Source of the DNA: Subtercola lobariae
Lineage (GTDB): Bacteria; Actinomycetota; Actinomycetes; Actinomycetales; Microbacteriaceae
Reading direction: 5' to 3'
Assembly: GCF_014640255.1 (NCBI RefSeq)
Contig: NZ_BMGP01000002.1
Span: 1-64,000 of the forward strand
Length of the DNA: 64,000 nt
Under the pieces are notes generated by a model. That model was not told the DNA's origin. It was given only the letters and a program-made list of their open reading frames with translations, and ran no database searches. A program made the position numbers and the translations under genes. This document shows positions 8,697 through 18,301 of the stretch, piece by piece (positions within the stretch are counted from its first letter, which is position 1; each line of letters opens with the position of its first letter).

Positions 8697-9250
8697 CCGG
8701 TCGCGCCTGCGCCAGCCTCAGCGCCCGCGCCAGCCTCGACGCCGACCGCCCGGTGCCTGGCCGACAGCGCCACGTAGCTGGTCGCGTTGCGCCGCACACC
8801 GGCGCGCTCGTCTTCGGTGAGCTCGCGCCGAACTTTGCCGGGAACACCCGCCACCAGCGAACCGGCCGGAATCACGGTGCCCTCGAGAATGAGCGCTCCG
8901 GCCGCGACGAGGCACTCTTCGCCCACGACCGCGCCGTTCAGCACGGTGGCATTCATGCCGATGAGAGTGTTGTCGCCAATGGTGCAGCCGTGAATCACCG
9001 CCCCGTGGCCCACGCTGACGCCCGCCCCGATGGTGGCCGGAAAGTCGGGGTCGCCGTGCACCACCACGTTGTCTTGCAGGTTGCTGCCGGCGCCGAGCGA
9101 GATGCTCACCGAGTCGGCGCGAACGACAGCGCCGTAGAAGACGCTCGAGTTCGCGGCGAGCGTCACTCGACCGATGAGGGTCGCAGTGGGGGCGACCCAG
9201 GCGGCCGGGTCGACCTCGGGGGTGTAGCCGTCGATGGTGATGATGCTCAT
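8693..9250 (-). CDS. Gamma-carbonic-anhydrase-like hexapeptide protein
   Basis: The 185-residue protein has left-handed beta-helix hexapeptides through residues 18-135 and the three metal-ligand histidines of the gamma-CA family in VVHGD, VGHGAV and IHGCTI. Carbonic anhydrase activity is uncertain because many such PaaY/YrdA-like proteins bind metal without strong activity. The start at 9250 (MSIITIDGY) is fixed by the 4-nt ATGA overlap with the upstream acyl-CoA-dehydrogenase-like gene; a longer in-frame extension to 9463 is only the shadow of that gene. The C-terminus ends in a short Ala-Gly-Glu repeat. Confidence 0.85.
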   Translation of the reverse strand: MSIITIDGYTPEVDPAAWVAPTATLIGRVTLAANSSVFYGAVVRADSVSISLGAGSNLQDNVVVHGDPDFPATIGAGVSVGHGAVIHGCTIGDNTLIGMNATVLNGAVVGEECLVAAGALILEGTVIPAGSLVAGVPGKVRRELTEDERAGVRRNATSYVALSARHRAVGVEAGAGAEAGAGATG

Positions 9251-10419
9251 GAAACAGGCCCTAACCATGCGTTGGCGACGGTGGAGTGCGCTGACTCGCC
9301 GTCGGAGGGGTGAAAAAGCCCCGCGATCACGTCGCGGTAGAGCCGGCCGAGTTCGCTCGACGACGAAAGCGCCGAGCCGCCCGAGACACGCAGCGCCTGG
9401 TCGACCACGAACCGGGCGTTTTCGGTGGCGCGCACCTTGAGGCCGACCAGCCGCGGAAACCACTGCGCTCCGTGGTTCGCGAGGGCGTCGACATCTCGGG
9501 CCAGCTCGAAGAGCTGCGGAGAGATTCCGTCTTGGGCGATGGCGGCCTCGGCGACTTTCCAGCGAATGTCGGGGTCGTCGGAGTACGGCCGCCCGTCGTT
9601 TTTCATGGAGGTGCGGCGCTTCGCGGCATCCACTGCCAACTCGAGAGCACGCTCGCCGATACCGGTGTAGACCGCGGCGAGCAGCACCTCGAAGTTCGCG
9701 AAGATGCCGAAGATCAGCGGGTCGCCGCTCGGGCCGGCCGGCAGCTTACGAAAAACCCGGTCGGCGGGCACTTCGGCACCGTCGAGCACGGTGGTCGAGC
9801 TCTGCGTTGCTCGCATGCCGAGGGTGTTCCAGTCGTCGAGAATCTCGTAGCCGGGGGTGTCTCGGGCGATGAAGCCGTGCACGAGCAGGGGGGCTTCGGG
9901 GCTGGAGTCGTCGAGACCGAAGATGCCCAAGCGCGTCCACGCGGGTGAGAGCGAGGTGAAGATCTTGCGGCCGAAATAGCGGTAGGCGCCGTTCGGCTGC
10001 GGCTCGGCGCGGGTGCGTGAACCGAACAGCACGAGGTCGTTGCCGGCCTCGCTGTTGCCGAAGGCGAAAACCTCGCCCTCGGCGGCTTCACGCAGCACGA
10101 AGAGCAGCGAGTCGTCGCCTCGGTCGAGCAGCGTCTTCGCCACACCCGTCCAGACGAGATGCATGTTGATGGCGAGAGCGGTGGCGGGCGCCGCGGTTGC
10201 CAGGCGAACCTGCTCGCGGGTAACACGTTCGAGGCCGAAACCGAGGCCGCCGAGTTCGGTCGGCGTGAACATCCGCAGGTAGCCTGCGTCTTTCAGCTCG
10301 GCGAGGTCGTCGAAGAAGAAGCTGTTGCTAGCGTCGTAGCCGGCGGCGCGCGAACGGATGCGCTGTAGCAGTTCATCGCTGACAATGCTCGTGCTGGAGA
10401 AGTTCGGGTCAAAACTCAC
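9247..10419 (-). CDS. Acyl-CoA dehydrogenase-like flavoprotein
   Basis: This 390-residue protein follows the acyl-CoA dehydrogenase fold: N-terminal helical domain, a middle beta domain with GRKIFTSLSPAW and a DDWNTLGMRATQSST segment (FAD-binding loop), and a C-terminal helical bundle. I could not place a catalytic base in the usual C-terminal position, and the shortened C-terminus resembles the DszC/HsaA-type flavin monooxygenases in the same superfamily, so the reaction stays open. It is the first gene of a three-gene ATGA-coupled operon and starts at GTG, supported by a -10 box 6 nt upstream. Confidence 0.82.
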   Translation of the reverse strand: MSFDPNFSSTSIVSDELLQRIRSRAAGYDASNSFFFDDLAELKDAGYLRMFTPTELGGLGFGLERVTREQVRLATAAPATALAINMHLVWTGVAKTLLDRGDDSLLFVLREAAEGEVFAFGNSEAGNDLVLFGSRTRAEPQPNGAYRYFGRKIFTSLSPAWTRLGIFGLDDSSPEAPLLVHGFIARDTPGYEILDDWNTLGMRATQSSTTVLDGAEVPADRVFRKLPAGPSGDPLIFGIFANFEVLLAAVYTGIGERALELAVDAAKRRTSMKNDGRPYSDDPDIRWKVAEAAIAQDGISPQLFELARDVDALANHGAQWFPRLVGLKVRATENARFVVDQALRVSGGSALSSSSELGRLYRDVIAGLFHPSDGESAHSTVANAWLGPVS

Positions 10420-10425
10420 CCGTCA

Positions 10426-10431
10426 AGCCTA
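10426..10431 (-). promoter_or_regulatory. Leaderless-type -10 box for the acyl-CoA-dehydrogenase-like operon
   Basis: On the minus strand TAGGCT is followed by 6 nt and the GTG at 10419. It faces the start of the divergent GH15 gene 46 bp away. Confidence 0.6.
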
Positions 10432-10477
10432 TGCGCTCTGACACGGCGAACGCAGAGTGTGCGTGCAAGATGTACCT

Positions 10478-12280
10478 ATGGCACTCCCTATCGAAGACTA
10501 TGCACTCATCAGCGATTGCCACACGGCAGCATTGGTTGGGCGTGATGGAAGCATCGACTGGTTGTGCCTGCCGCGCTACGACTCCCCCTCGACCTTCGGC
10601 GCGCTGCTCGGCGATGAGAAGCACGGGCGGTGGCTGATCGCTCCGGCCGACCCGAAGGCGCACTCGCGCCGGGAGTACATCGGCAACACGTTCATTCTCG
10701 TCACGGTCTGGACGACCGAGACCGGCGTGGTGGAGGTCACTGACTTCATGCCGCACGGCGACCGCCGCGCCGACCTGGTGCGCCGAGTGCGCGGCGTCTC
10801 AGGAAGCGTCGACATGACCGTCGATCTGCGCATCAGATTCGCTTATGCCACCGCGATTCCGTGGGTGCGCCAGATGAAGGAAGGCGAGGGCGACGACGCC
10901 CGGGTGTCGCTGCTCGCCGTGGCCGGGCCCGATGCGCTCGTGTTTCGCGGAGCCGAGCTCACACCGAAGGGGCACTCGCACAGGCGCGACTTCACCGTAA
11001 CCGAGGGTGAGATCGTCGACACGGTGATGACCTGGTACCCCTCGCACAGGCCGATGCCGGTGGTCGCCGACGTCGACCACGTGCTGGCCGACACCAACGA
11101 GTGGTGGGAGAACTGGGGTTCGAACAGCACTCACGACGGGCCGTACACGTCGGCGGTCATCCGGTCGCTGCTCGTGTTGCGCGCGCTGACGCATGAAGAC
11201 ACCGGCGGTATCGTCGCCGCTGCGACCACGTCACTGCCCGAGTCGTTCGGCGGTCAGCGCAACTGGGACTACCGCTATGTCTGGCTGCGTGACGCCTCGC
11301 TCACGCTTTCTGTGCTGCTCGACCACGGGTTCAAGGCCGAGGCTCAGGCGTGGCGAGCGTGGCTGCTGCGGGCTATCGCTGGTGACCCCAACGATGTGCA
11401 GATCATGTACGGCCTCGAGGGCGAACGCTACTTGCCTGAGCGCGAGATCGGCAGCCTGCCGGGCTACCAGGGCGCTTCGCCTGTTCGTGTCGGCAACGGC
11501 GCGGTCAGTCAATACCAGGCCGATGTCATCGGTGAAGTAATGGTGGGCCTGCACAAGGCACGCGTTCACGGCGTGGGGCAGAGCCTCGACGCCTGGGCGC
11601 TGCAGCGCGCGCTGCTGACGTTCACCGAGCAGAACCTGAACCGCAAAGACTCCGGCATCTGGGAGATTCGCGGTGACGACCAGTTCTTCACGCACTCCCG
11701 CGCCATGATCTGGGCCGCTCTCGACCGTGGCGTGAAGTCTGTCGAAGACTACGGGCTGCGGGGCCCGGTGGGCACTTGGCGAACGCTTCGCGACCAGGTG
11801 TGTGCCGAGATCGACGAGCACGGCTTCAACAAGAAGCTGAACTCCTACACCCAGGTCTTCGACGGTGAGGCGGTGGATGCTTCACTGCTGCAGCTCGCAC
11901 AAGTGGGCTTCTGCGCTTACGACGACCCGCGCATGCTCGGCACTGTTGCGGCGCTCGAGGCGAACCTCATGCGCGACGGACTGCTGATGCGCTACCGCAC
12001 CGAAACGGGGGTCGACGGGTTGCCTGCGGGCGAGCATCCGTTCTTGGCCTGCTCGTTCTGGCTGGTGGAGCAGTACGCGAATACGGGCCGCCTCGAAGAC
12101 GCCACAAAGCTGATGGAGCGGCTGCTGGCACTGCGCAACGACGTGGGGCTGCTCTCAGAAGAGTACGACGTCACCGGCAAGCGGCAGGCGGGTAACACCC
12201 CGCAGGCGCTGTCGCATCTGGCGCTGGTGCGGGCGGCTGACGCGCTGACGCGGCCGGTCGGGGCTCGCGCGAGCTCGTGA
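10478..12280 (+). CDS. Glycoside hydrolase family 15 protein (glucoamylase/trehalase-like)
   Basis: The 600-residue protein has the actinobacterial GH15 layout: an N-terminal beta domain opening LPIEDYALISDCHTAALVGRDGSIDW, and a catalytic alpha/alpha barrel with RNWDYRYVWLRDAS near residue 260 and a late Glu in LLSEEYD near residue 570. Mycobacterial proteins of this type hydrolyse trehalose, and others act on alpha-1,4-glucans, so trehalase or glucoamylase are both possible. I use the ATG at 10478; an in-frame GTG at 10457 would add seven residues. A DUF72 gene follows after 13 nt and is probably co-transcribed. Confidence 0.9.
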   Translation: MALPIEDYALISDCHTAALVGRDGSIDWLCLPRYDSPSTFGALLGDEKHGRWLIAPADPKAHSRREYIGNTFILVTVWTTETGVVEVTDFMPHGDRRADLVRRVRGVSGSVDMTVDLRIRFAYATAIPWVRQMKEGEGDDARVSLLAVAGPDALVFRGAELTPKGHSHRRDFTVTEGEIVDTVMTWYPSHRPMPVVADVDHVLADTNEWWENWGSNSTHDGPYTSAVIRSLLVLRALTHEDTGGIVAAATTSLPESFGGQRNWDYRYVWLRDASLTLSVLLDHGFKAEAQAWRAWLLRAIAGDPNDVQIMYGLEGERYLPEREIGSLPGYQGASPVRVGNGAVSQYQADVIGEVMVGLHKARVHGVGQSLDAWALQRALLTFTEQNLNRKDSGIWEIRGDDQFFTHSRAMIWAALDRGVKSVEDYGLRGPVGTWRTLRDQVCAEIDEHGFNKKLNSYTQVFDGEAVDASLLQLAQVGFCAYDDPRMLGTVAALEANLMRDGLLMRYRTETGVDGLPAGEHPFLACSFWLVEQYANTGRLEDATKLMERLLALRNDVGLLSEEYDVTGKRQAGNTPQALSHLALVRAADALTRPVGARASS

Positions 12281-12293
12281 GCAGGGCAGTCGC

Positions 12294-13141
12294 GTGAGCA
12301 GGGCGTTCGTCGGCATCTCGGGCTGGCGCTACCCGCCGTGGCGCTCGACGTTCTACCCGAAGGGGCTCACCCAGGCGCACGAGCTCGCGTATGCCGCCGA
12401 ACGGCTCGACTCCATCGAGATCAACGGCACGTTCTACTCGCTGCAGCGCCCGTCGAGCTTTCTGCGCTGGAAGAGCGAGACGCCGCCCGATTTCGTGTTC
12501 TCGGTGAAGGGCGGGCGTTTCATCACGCACATGCTGAAGCTGCAGAACGCGCACCAGGCGCTGGCCAACTTCTTCGCCTCGGGGGTGCTCGCCCTCGGCG
12601 AGAAACTCGGCCCGGTGCTCTGGCAGTTGCCCGAGCGGGTCACGTTCGACGCCAAAGTACTCGAGCAGTTCTGCGCCCAGCTGCCGAAGAACACGACCGA
12701 GGCTCTGGCGCTCGGCAGTGACAAAGACGAGCGAATGGATGACCGGTTCTTTCTCGAGCGAGGCCCCGAGCATCCACTGCGTCACGCGCTCGAGATTCGC
12801 CACAACAGTTTTGACGACCCCGAGTGCTTTCGCATTCTGGCGGCGCACGGCATCGCGCTGGTGATTGCCGATACTGCCTCGCGCTGGCCGATGCTGCGGC
12901 AGATAACGACGGCCGACTTCGTGTACGTGCGGCTGCACGGCGCCGACGAGCTCTACGTGAGCGGCTACACCGATGAGGCGCTCGACAGGTGGGCGGCCGA
13001 GGTTCAGGGGTGGGTGAGCGGCGAGGGCAGCCCGATGGCGCGCCGCGCGACGTGTACGTGTACTTCGACAACGACACGAAGGTGCGGTCGCCGTTCGACG
13101 CGATGGGGCTGCGGCAGCGGCTGGCAGCGCAGCAGCGCTAA
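12294..13141 (+). pseudogene. DUF72 protein with a single-base frameshift near its 3' end
   Basis: The frame from GTG 12294 encodes a normal DUF72 TIM-barrel-like protein (GISGWRYPPWRSTFYPKG, EINGTFYSLQRPSSF, FVYVRLHGADELY). After EVQGWVSGEGS it runs into an unrelated Arg/Thr/Cys-rich tail. Switching frame at about 13031-13035 restores DGAPRDVYVYFDNDTKV, the family's usual ending, and the natural stop TAA at 13139-13141. One base appears to be missing in the CCCGATGG stretch. The intact product would be about 282 residues. Either the gene is newly broken or the sequence has an error. DUF72 function is unknown. It follows the GH15 gene by 13 nt. Confidence 0.85.
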
Positions 13142-13192
13142 CCCGAGATCAGCCCCGGATCAGCCCCGAGATCAGCGCAGGATCACCCCCGC

Positions 13193-15607
13193 TCAGAACG
13201 CGCGCAGTCTCGCCCAGAGCGACAGCGGCAAGAGCAGCGCGCGGCGATCGTCGGCAGCGCTCGCCTGGGCGCTGATGGCTGCGATGACAGCCCGCACGTC
13301 TGCCACCAGCTCAGCCCGTTGCTCGGGCGAAGCCTCGGCGCTGCCCGGGCGAGCGAACTGCTCCTTCTCCGCGGCGGCAAGCAGGGCTGCTACCGGTTCG
13401 GGCGGCATTCGGTAGATGTGGCCGATTCGTTCGGCGAAGGCGCGGGCTGTTTCGCCCTCGGTGACATCGAACCGGTAGTCGCTGGCCGTGTCAGCTATCT
13501 CTGCCCAGCCGAGAGTCGCGGGCTGCGCACCACGCAACATCTGGTGCAGGCGTCTGCGTCGCCGAACCCGCCGCCAGATCGCAGGAGTCGCTGCGACGGC
13601 CCCCGCGAGCAGCACGACGACCAGCGCGATGAGCCAGGCGCGCACTTGTGCCGCGGCCTGCACTTGCGGGTCGGCCGCGGCGGTGATGCTCGGGTCGGTC
13701 TCGGCCTTAGCCTTCGGAGCCGTAGGCGCCGCCGTGCTGCCGGCCGAGTCACGCACCGGGGCCGCCGCAGAAACAGCCGCGTAGTTCGACAGCGAATACG
13801 CCGGCGGCACCAAACCAAGGCCGGGAGTGGGTTCGAATGAGAGCCAGCCCACCCCGGCGAACCACAGCTCGGGCCACGCGTGCAACTGATCGCTGTACAC
13901 GTCGTATGTCGTCGTACCATCGCTCTGCGTCGACGTCGATGGCCCCGGGTGATAGCCGATGGCGATGCGCGAGGGAATGCCGAGTGTGCGCGCCATCACG
14001 GCCATCGCCGAGGCGAAATGTATGCAGTATCCGCTCTTGGCCGACAAGAACGTGGCCACCGCGGCGAAGTTGCCGCCGTCGTAGTGCCCCTCGACCGGTG
14101 CGGTCACCGAGTACTGAAAGGCGCCCGACGTGAAGTACTTCTGCAGGGCCACCGCCTTGTCGTAGTTCGAGCTCGCCGCCTCGGTGACGCTTCGAGCGGT
14201 GTTGCGGATGAACGGCGAAATGTCGCCCGGCAACGTAACGTAATTCGCCAGTTCTGCCGGTACCGCCGTGCTGGCCGATTCGAGCTGAGCTGCGGTGGGC
14301 TGCACGTCGAGGCTGGTCGCCTGATAGTTCTGGCCGTCTGAATTGGTGTCGAGGCTGGTGACCGTGAGGCTGCCCGGGGTGAGCGTCCAGTCACCACTGA
14401 GACCGTTCACGTCAGTGACGGGGTACGGCACCGGCAGCCAATCACTGCGCAGGCCGCTGATCTGAAACGATGTGGTGACGGGGGTCGTGGTGACGTCGCT
14501 GGCGAGACCATCGGGAGCATCCACCCCCGAATTCAGCGGATGCGCCGTGTCGGTCGATTCGGGCTGCCATGGCCCATCGGTGAAGTCAGAGAGGTCGACG
14601 AGCTTCAAGTAGAGCCCCGCGCTCGACGTGGTGGTGTAGGTGAGTGAGAGAACCGGGTTCGACCGGCGCAGGTCGAGGCTCAGCTGAATCGTGGGGTCGA
14701 CGCCGCTGGAATACACCGACGGCAACTGAGCCGCGACCGGAACGTGAAACGACTCCGGCGTCAGCCCCGGCGTGATGACCGGCAAAACGATGGCCAGCAG
14801 AATGGCGACGACCCCAGAGACGACCGCGCGAAAGCCATTGCGGCCGGGGCGTACGGCTGAGCGGATGCTCGTCGGCTCGGGCACTCGCGCGCCGATTGCG
14901 AATCGGGCCGCCAACCACAGCAGCACCAGGTACAGCGCGCAGAGCGCGGCGAACAACACGCTGTCGAAGGGCTGCTGATGAATCGTGTACGGAACGGCGA
15001 GAATCGCCAGCGGCACGAGACCGGCCAGGGCGGGCATCCGCACAGCGAAGATGAGCGCGTCTGCCAGCAACGCCAGCAACCCGAACGAGAGCCCGAGCAA
15101 CGCGACGATGGAGACCACGGGGTCAGCAGGAATGCTCTGCACGGCGATGGATGCGCCCGCGTCTGCCAAGCCGCCTCGAATAGTGCGCAGCGTGTCGAAG
15201 CTCGGCAGAAACCCGAACAGCGCATCGTTCGGGGCGAACATCAGGGTGATGGTGACGACCCACGCGGCGAACGCGGCAAGCGAGGGCACGATGCCGGGAA
15301 CCGGAAGCAAACGAAAGAGTGCGGCGACCGCGAGCACCACGGCCACGACAAAGGCCGTGCTGTACCACCAGTCGTTGCCCGAGAGCAGAGACCCGAGGCC
15401 GCCGAGCGGCAGTACGAGCAGCAGAAAGACGAGCGGGGCCAGGGCGGCTTCGCGCGTGCGGTTGCCTTGGTCGCCGGGCCGCCGGCGGGTTCTTCGCGCC
15501 GACCGCGGGCCGGAGCTTCGCGCCGAGGAGCCGACCGACGAGCCTCCTGCCGACGAGCCTCCTGCCGACCCGGCGGCCGGTCGCTCAGCGAACCTCGTCG
15601 AACTCAC
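13193..15607 (-). CDS. TgpA-like membrane transglutaminase (DUF3488/TGc)
   Basis: The 804-residue protein has a Ser/Gly-rich N-terminus, six or seven helices (residues 50-270), an extracytoplasmic region with a transglutaminase-like core, and a final helix near residue 680 before a cytoplasmic tail. Catalytic Cys is in SGYCIHFASAMAVMART and His in QLHAWPELWF; the third residue is Glu in GWLSFEPTPG, as I recall for many actinobacterial relatives. The GTG start overlaps the DUF58 stop by GTGA (15604-15607). MoxR-DUF58-transglutaminase operons are widespread; the transglutaminase is thought to act on extracytoplasmic proteins or peptides, but the target is unknown. Confidence 0.9.
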   Translation of the reverse strand: MSSTRFAERPAAGSAGGSSAGGSSVGSSARSSGPRSARRTRRRPGDQGNRTREAALAPLVFLLLVLPLGGLGSLLSGNDWWYSTAFVVAVVLAVAALFRLLPVPGIVPSLAAFAAWVVTITLMFAPNDALFGFLPSFDTLRTIRGGLADAGASIAVQSIPADPVVSIVALLGLSFGLLALLADALIFAVRMPALAGLVPLAILAVPYTIHQQPFDSVLFAALCALYLVLLWLAARFAIGARVPEPTSIRSAVRPGRNGFRAVVSGVVAILLAIVLPVITPGLTPESFHVPVAAQLPSVYSSGVDPTIQLSLDLRRSNPVLSLTYTTTSSAGLYLKLVDLSDFTDGPWQPESTDTAHPLNSGVDAPDGLASDVTTTPVTTSFQISGLRSDWLPVPYPVTDVNGLSGDWTLTPGSLTVTSLDTNSDGQNYQATSLDVQPTAAQLESASTAVPAELANYVTLPGDISPFIRNTARSVTEAASSNYDKAVALQKYFTSGAFQYSVTAPVEGHYDGGNFAAVATFLSAKSGYCIHFASAMAVMARTLGIPSRIAIGYHPGPSTSTQSDGTTTYDVYSDQLHAWPELWFAGVGWLSFEPTPGLGLVPPAYSLSNYAAVSAAAPVRDSAGSTAAPTAPKAKAETDPSITAAADPQVQAAAQVRAWLIALVVVLLAGAVAATPAIWRRVRRRRRLHQMLRGAQPATLGWAEIADTASDYRFDVTEGETARAFAERIGHIYRMPPEPVAALLAAAEKEQFARPGSAEASPEQRAELVADVRAVIAAISAQASAADDRRALLLPLSLWARLRAF

Positions 15608-17046
15608 AGCACGAGCCGTTCGCCGTCGACACTGCCCCAGACGGCAGAGGGAGCGTCTGCCGATGTGACGAACTGCGCGGCCCAGCCGCCCGCTTCGAGC
15701 TCATCGCGAACCTCGAGCGCCCAGTCTGGCGCCTGCGTCGAGGCGGTCGCATCCATCACGATCACGGCGACGGCCGAGGAGGCGAACCGCGCAGACCCGG
15801 CGAGCGAGTGCGCCGAGGCCGGCGAAAGTCGGCCCACCACCGCGAACATCGGCGGCAGGTCGCCTGCGCTACTCTCGCTGTGGTTGAGGGTGGGGCGAAA
15901 ATCGACGTTGTACGCCTCGATGAGCCGCGATTTCGACGCGTGCAAAAGCAACCCTTCGTCGCCGTTATTGGGCTCGAAGCGGGCACCGTCAGAGGTGGTG
16001 CGACCGGCCGAAGCGCCGTGCGTATCGGTGCCGAGAGCGTCAGCCGAGTCGACGACCCGAACGTGAAAGCCCTCGCCCAGAAGGTGCAGGCCGATCGACG
16101 CCGCCATCGACACCGCCCACTCGAACTCCGGCGAGAACGGCGCAGCATCGGTGTGAACAGAATCGGTGTGAACAGAATCGGTATGCCCAGCATCTGTATG
16201 CACAGCATCGCTGCGCGCTCGGTGGCTTCTGAGTTCTCGGTGGCTCTTGAGTTCTCGGTAGCTGCTCAGCGCAGAATCGAGCACCACAACCGCGTGCTGG
16301 TCGTTCTGCTGGTCGTCTTGCCGCACCATGAGTTCACCGAACCGGGCGGTGGCCGACCAATTCACGCGCCGCATCGAGTCGCCGGTCTGATATTTGCGCG
16401 AAATGACATCGTGCTCGCCGCCACCGCCGAGCTGACGTGACTGTTGCGCAGAACCAGAGCCTGAGGCGAGCCGAAGCGCGCCGTGCGGCAGCGCGACCGT
16501 CGACGGGGTGACCACGAGCACGTCGGTGCCACCCACCCGTTTGCGCCCCACCGCCATGCCGAACGGGTCGGTGATGAGCACGGTGAACGGGCCGACCGGA
16601 TGCTCGCCCCGATGACTCGCGGCCAGCTCGTAGCTCAGCACTACCGGCACAGGAGCTTCGGTGGCCGACGACCGGAAGGGGCGAATCCGCTCGAACAGCG
16701 CCGGCGGAGCGGCCTGGAGCGGAACAGCGACTCCATCGACCCACATGCCGGCCGGCCCTGACAACGAGCCCCAATTGCGAACGATCACCCGAACCGTGAC
16801 CTCGGTGCCGGCGGCAGCGAGTTCGGGCGAGAACCGGCGTTCCACGGTGAACGGCAGCGAATAGAGCAATACACCGAGCGCCCCGAGAACCGGCAGAGCG
16901 ACGACGAAGAGCGCGACGAAGGCGAATTCGCGGTGCTGTGAAACGTTCATCAGTACGAACAGCGCTACGCCGACGCACACGAACGCCCAGCCTCGGGTCG
17001 TCAGACGCGGCAGTCGGGCGCCTGCCTTCGCCAGCACAGCGCGCAC
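15604..17046 (-). CDS. DUF58 domain membrane protein
   Basis: The 480-residue protein has two adjacent N-terminal helices (residues 15-60), then a beta-rich region and the DUF58 domain, recognised by YQTGDSMRRVNWSATARFGELMVRQ. That domain resembles von Willebrand A folds. I start at the GTG at 17046, one base after the MoxR stop; a longer frame to 17169 overlaps the MoxR gene and reads as its shadow. An Asp/His-rich repeat with VHTDS units occurs around residue 300. It sits between MoxR and the transglutaminase and probably forms the membrane adaptor of that system. Confidence 0.85.
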   Translation of the reverse strand: MRAVLAKAGARLPRLTTRGWAFVCVGVALFVLMNVSQHREFAFVALFVVALPVLGALGVLLYSLPFTVERRFSPELAAAGTEVTVRVIVRNWGSLSGPAGMWVDGVAVPLQAAPPALFERIRPFRSSATEAPVPVVLSYELAASHRGEHPVGPFTVLITDPFGMAVGRKRVGGTDVLVVTPSTVALPHGALRLASGSGSAQQSRQLGGGGEHDVISRKYQTGDSMRRVNWSATARFGELMVRQDDQQNDQHAVVVLDSALSSYRELKSHRELRSHRARSDAVHTDAGHTDSVHTDSVHTDAAPFSPEFEWAVSMAASIGLHLLGEGFHVRVVDSADALGTDTHGASAGRTTSDGARFEPNNGDEGLLLHASKSRLIEAYNVDFRPTLNHSESSAGDLPPMFAVVGRLSPASAHSLAGSARFASSAVAVIVMDATASTQAPDWALEVRDELEAGGWAAQFVTSADAPSAVWGSVDGERLVL

Positions 17047-17047
17047 G

Positions 17048-18112
17048 TCACACCTTCCGCGCCGCCACAAGCGGAACCGGTGTGCTCGCCACAATGCGAC
17101 GAAGCACCTCGTCGACGGCGCGATAGCTGCTCGAGCCGCCCGCGCCCGCGCCTCCGGCGCCTCCTGCACTGCCGGCGCCGCCGGTACGATTGTCGGCCAG
17201 CGATCGTCGCGTCAGCAGAACCCGATGAGCCAGCACGGGAATCACCAGCGCGTCGATGTCGTCGGGCAGCACGAAGTCACGCCCGTCGAGTGCCGCAGTG
17301 ACCTTCGCCGCGCGAACGAGATGCAGGGTGGCCCGCGGGCTCACGCCGAGCCTGATGTCGGGGTCTTTACGTGTAGCCTGCGCCAGGTTCACCGCATACT
17401 GCTCGACCGCGGGCGAGACGAACACCTGCCGCGCTGTCTCGATCATGCGCATCAGCTGTTCACGACTGACCACCGCTTCGAGTTGGTCGAGGGGGCTCTG
17501 CACCTCACGGTTGTGCAGCATCGCAAGCTCGGCACGGGCATCCGGGTAGCCCATCGACACCCGCACCATGAAGCGGTCGCGCTGCGCTTCAGGCAGGGCG
17601 TAGGTGCCCTCCATCTCGATGGGGTTCTGGGTGGCGACCACGCTGAACGGCGCGTCGAGAAAGTAGGTCTGCCCGTCGATGGAGACCTGACGCTCTTCCA
17701 TGCACTCCAGCAGAGCCGACTGGGTTTTGGGCGAGGCCCTGTTGATCTCGTCGGCGATGACGATGTTCGCGAACACCGCGCCGGGCTTGAACTCGAATTC
17801 GCGGTCGTGCTGGTTGTAGATGGAGACGCCGGTCACGTCTGAGGGCAACAGGTCGGGCGTGAACTGAATGCGGCTGACCGTGCAGCCGACCGAGCGCGCG
17901 AGCGCCTTCGCGAGCGTGGTCTTGCCGACGCCGGGAACGTCTTCGACGAGCAGATGCCCCTCGGCCAGCAGCACGACGAGAGAAAGGGCGGCGATTTCAG
18001 GCTTGCCGTTGATGACCCGAGAGAGGTTGTCGAGAATCGCAGACGAGAGCCGGCCGAATTCGTCGAAGCCGTCAGACACGCTCGCGTTGCCCGGTTGTGC
18101 CACGTTGGTCAT
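17048..18112 (-). CDS. MoxR-family AAA ATPase
   Basis: The 354-residue ATPase has a Walker A motif [10 protein letters not shown] near residue 50, Walker [11 protein letters not shown] near residue 111 and a sensor region [24 protein letters not shown]. MoxR ATPases act as chaperones that assemble or activate partner proteins, here the DUF58 and transglutaminase proteins encoded directly downstream. The ATG at 18112 is chosen for its GTGGAG Shine-Dalgarno; an upstream ATG at 18139 has none. A short Gly/Ala repeat lies in the C-terminal lid. The gene is divergent from the rhodopsin operon, 144 bp from its putative leader. Confidence 0.93.
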   Translation of the reverse strand: MTNVAQPGNASVSDGFDEFGRLSSAILDNLSRVINGKPEIAALSLVVLLAEGHLLVEDVPGVGKTTLAKALARSVGCTVSRIQFTPDLLPSDVTGVSIYNQHDREFEFKPGAVFANIVIADEINRASPKTQSALLECMEERQVSIDGQTYFLDAPFSVVATQNPIEMEGTYALPEAQRDRFMVRVSMGYPDARAELAMLHNREVQSPLDQLEAVVSREQLMRMIETARQVFVSPAVEQYAVNLAQATRKDPDIRLGVSPRATLHLVRAAKVTAALDGRDFVLPDDIDALVIPVLAHRVLLTRRSLADNRTGGAGSAGGAGGAGAGGSSSYRAVDEVLRRIVASTPVPLVAARKV

Positions 18113-18243
18113 GTCGCTCCACTTTCGATGTGTGCGCACGATTGTATGCCCGAAGCCTCAACATCTGGGGCACAAAGATTATCGACGGCGTACGCTGGGC
18201 GCAAGTCCCCCTGCCACCAGCCAGAACCGATTGGATGCCCGCG

Positions 18244-18249
18244 TATTTT
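18244..18249 (+). promoter_or_regulatory. Leaderless-type -10 box for the rhodopsin operon
   Basis: TATTTT is followed by 7 nt and the ATG at 18257. The spacing equals that of other leaderless genes here. No clear -35 is visible upstream (CCAGAA at the expected distance). If correct, the transcript begins at or next to a 14-codon reading frame, not at the DUF7882 gene. Confidence 0.4.
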
Positions 18250-18256
18250 TGATTCT

Positions 18257-18301
18257 ATGAACACTGCAGAGCGAGCCGCGCGCGCCGGGATGCTCACCTA
18301 G
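18257..18301 (+). CDS. Putative 14-codon leader peptide ahead of the rhodopsin operon
   Basis: The frame [14 protein letters not shown] ends in TAG at 18299-18301, directly abutting the ATG of the DUF7882 gene and in the same reading frame. Its ATG lies 7 nt after a TATTTT box, so it could be translated from a leaderless message. The next gene has only a weak Shine-Dalgarno (GGGATG), which fits translational coupling by re-initiation. Alternatives are amber readthrough giving an N-terminally extended partner, or no translation at all. It is too short for codon statistics. Confidence 0.35.
   Translation: MNTAERAARAGMLT

Noticed and set aside
13142-13415. C-terminal extension of the DUF72 frame
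   Set aside because: It is Arg/Ser-rich, antisense to the transglutaminase gene, and arises only from the frameshift.
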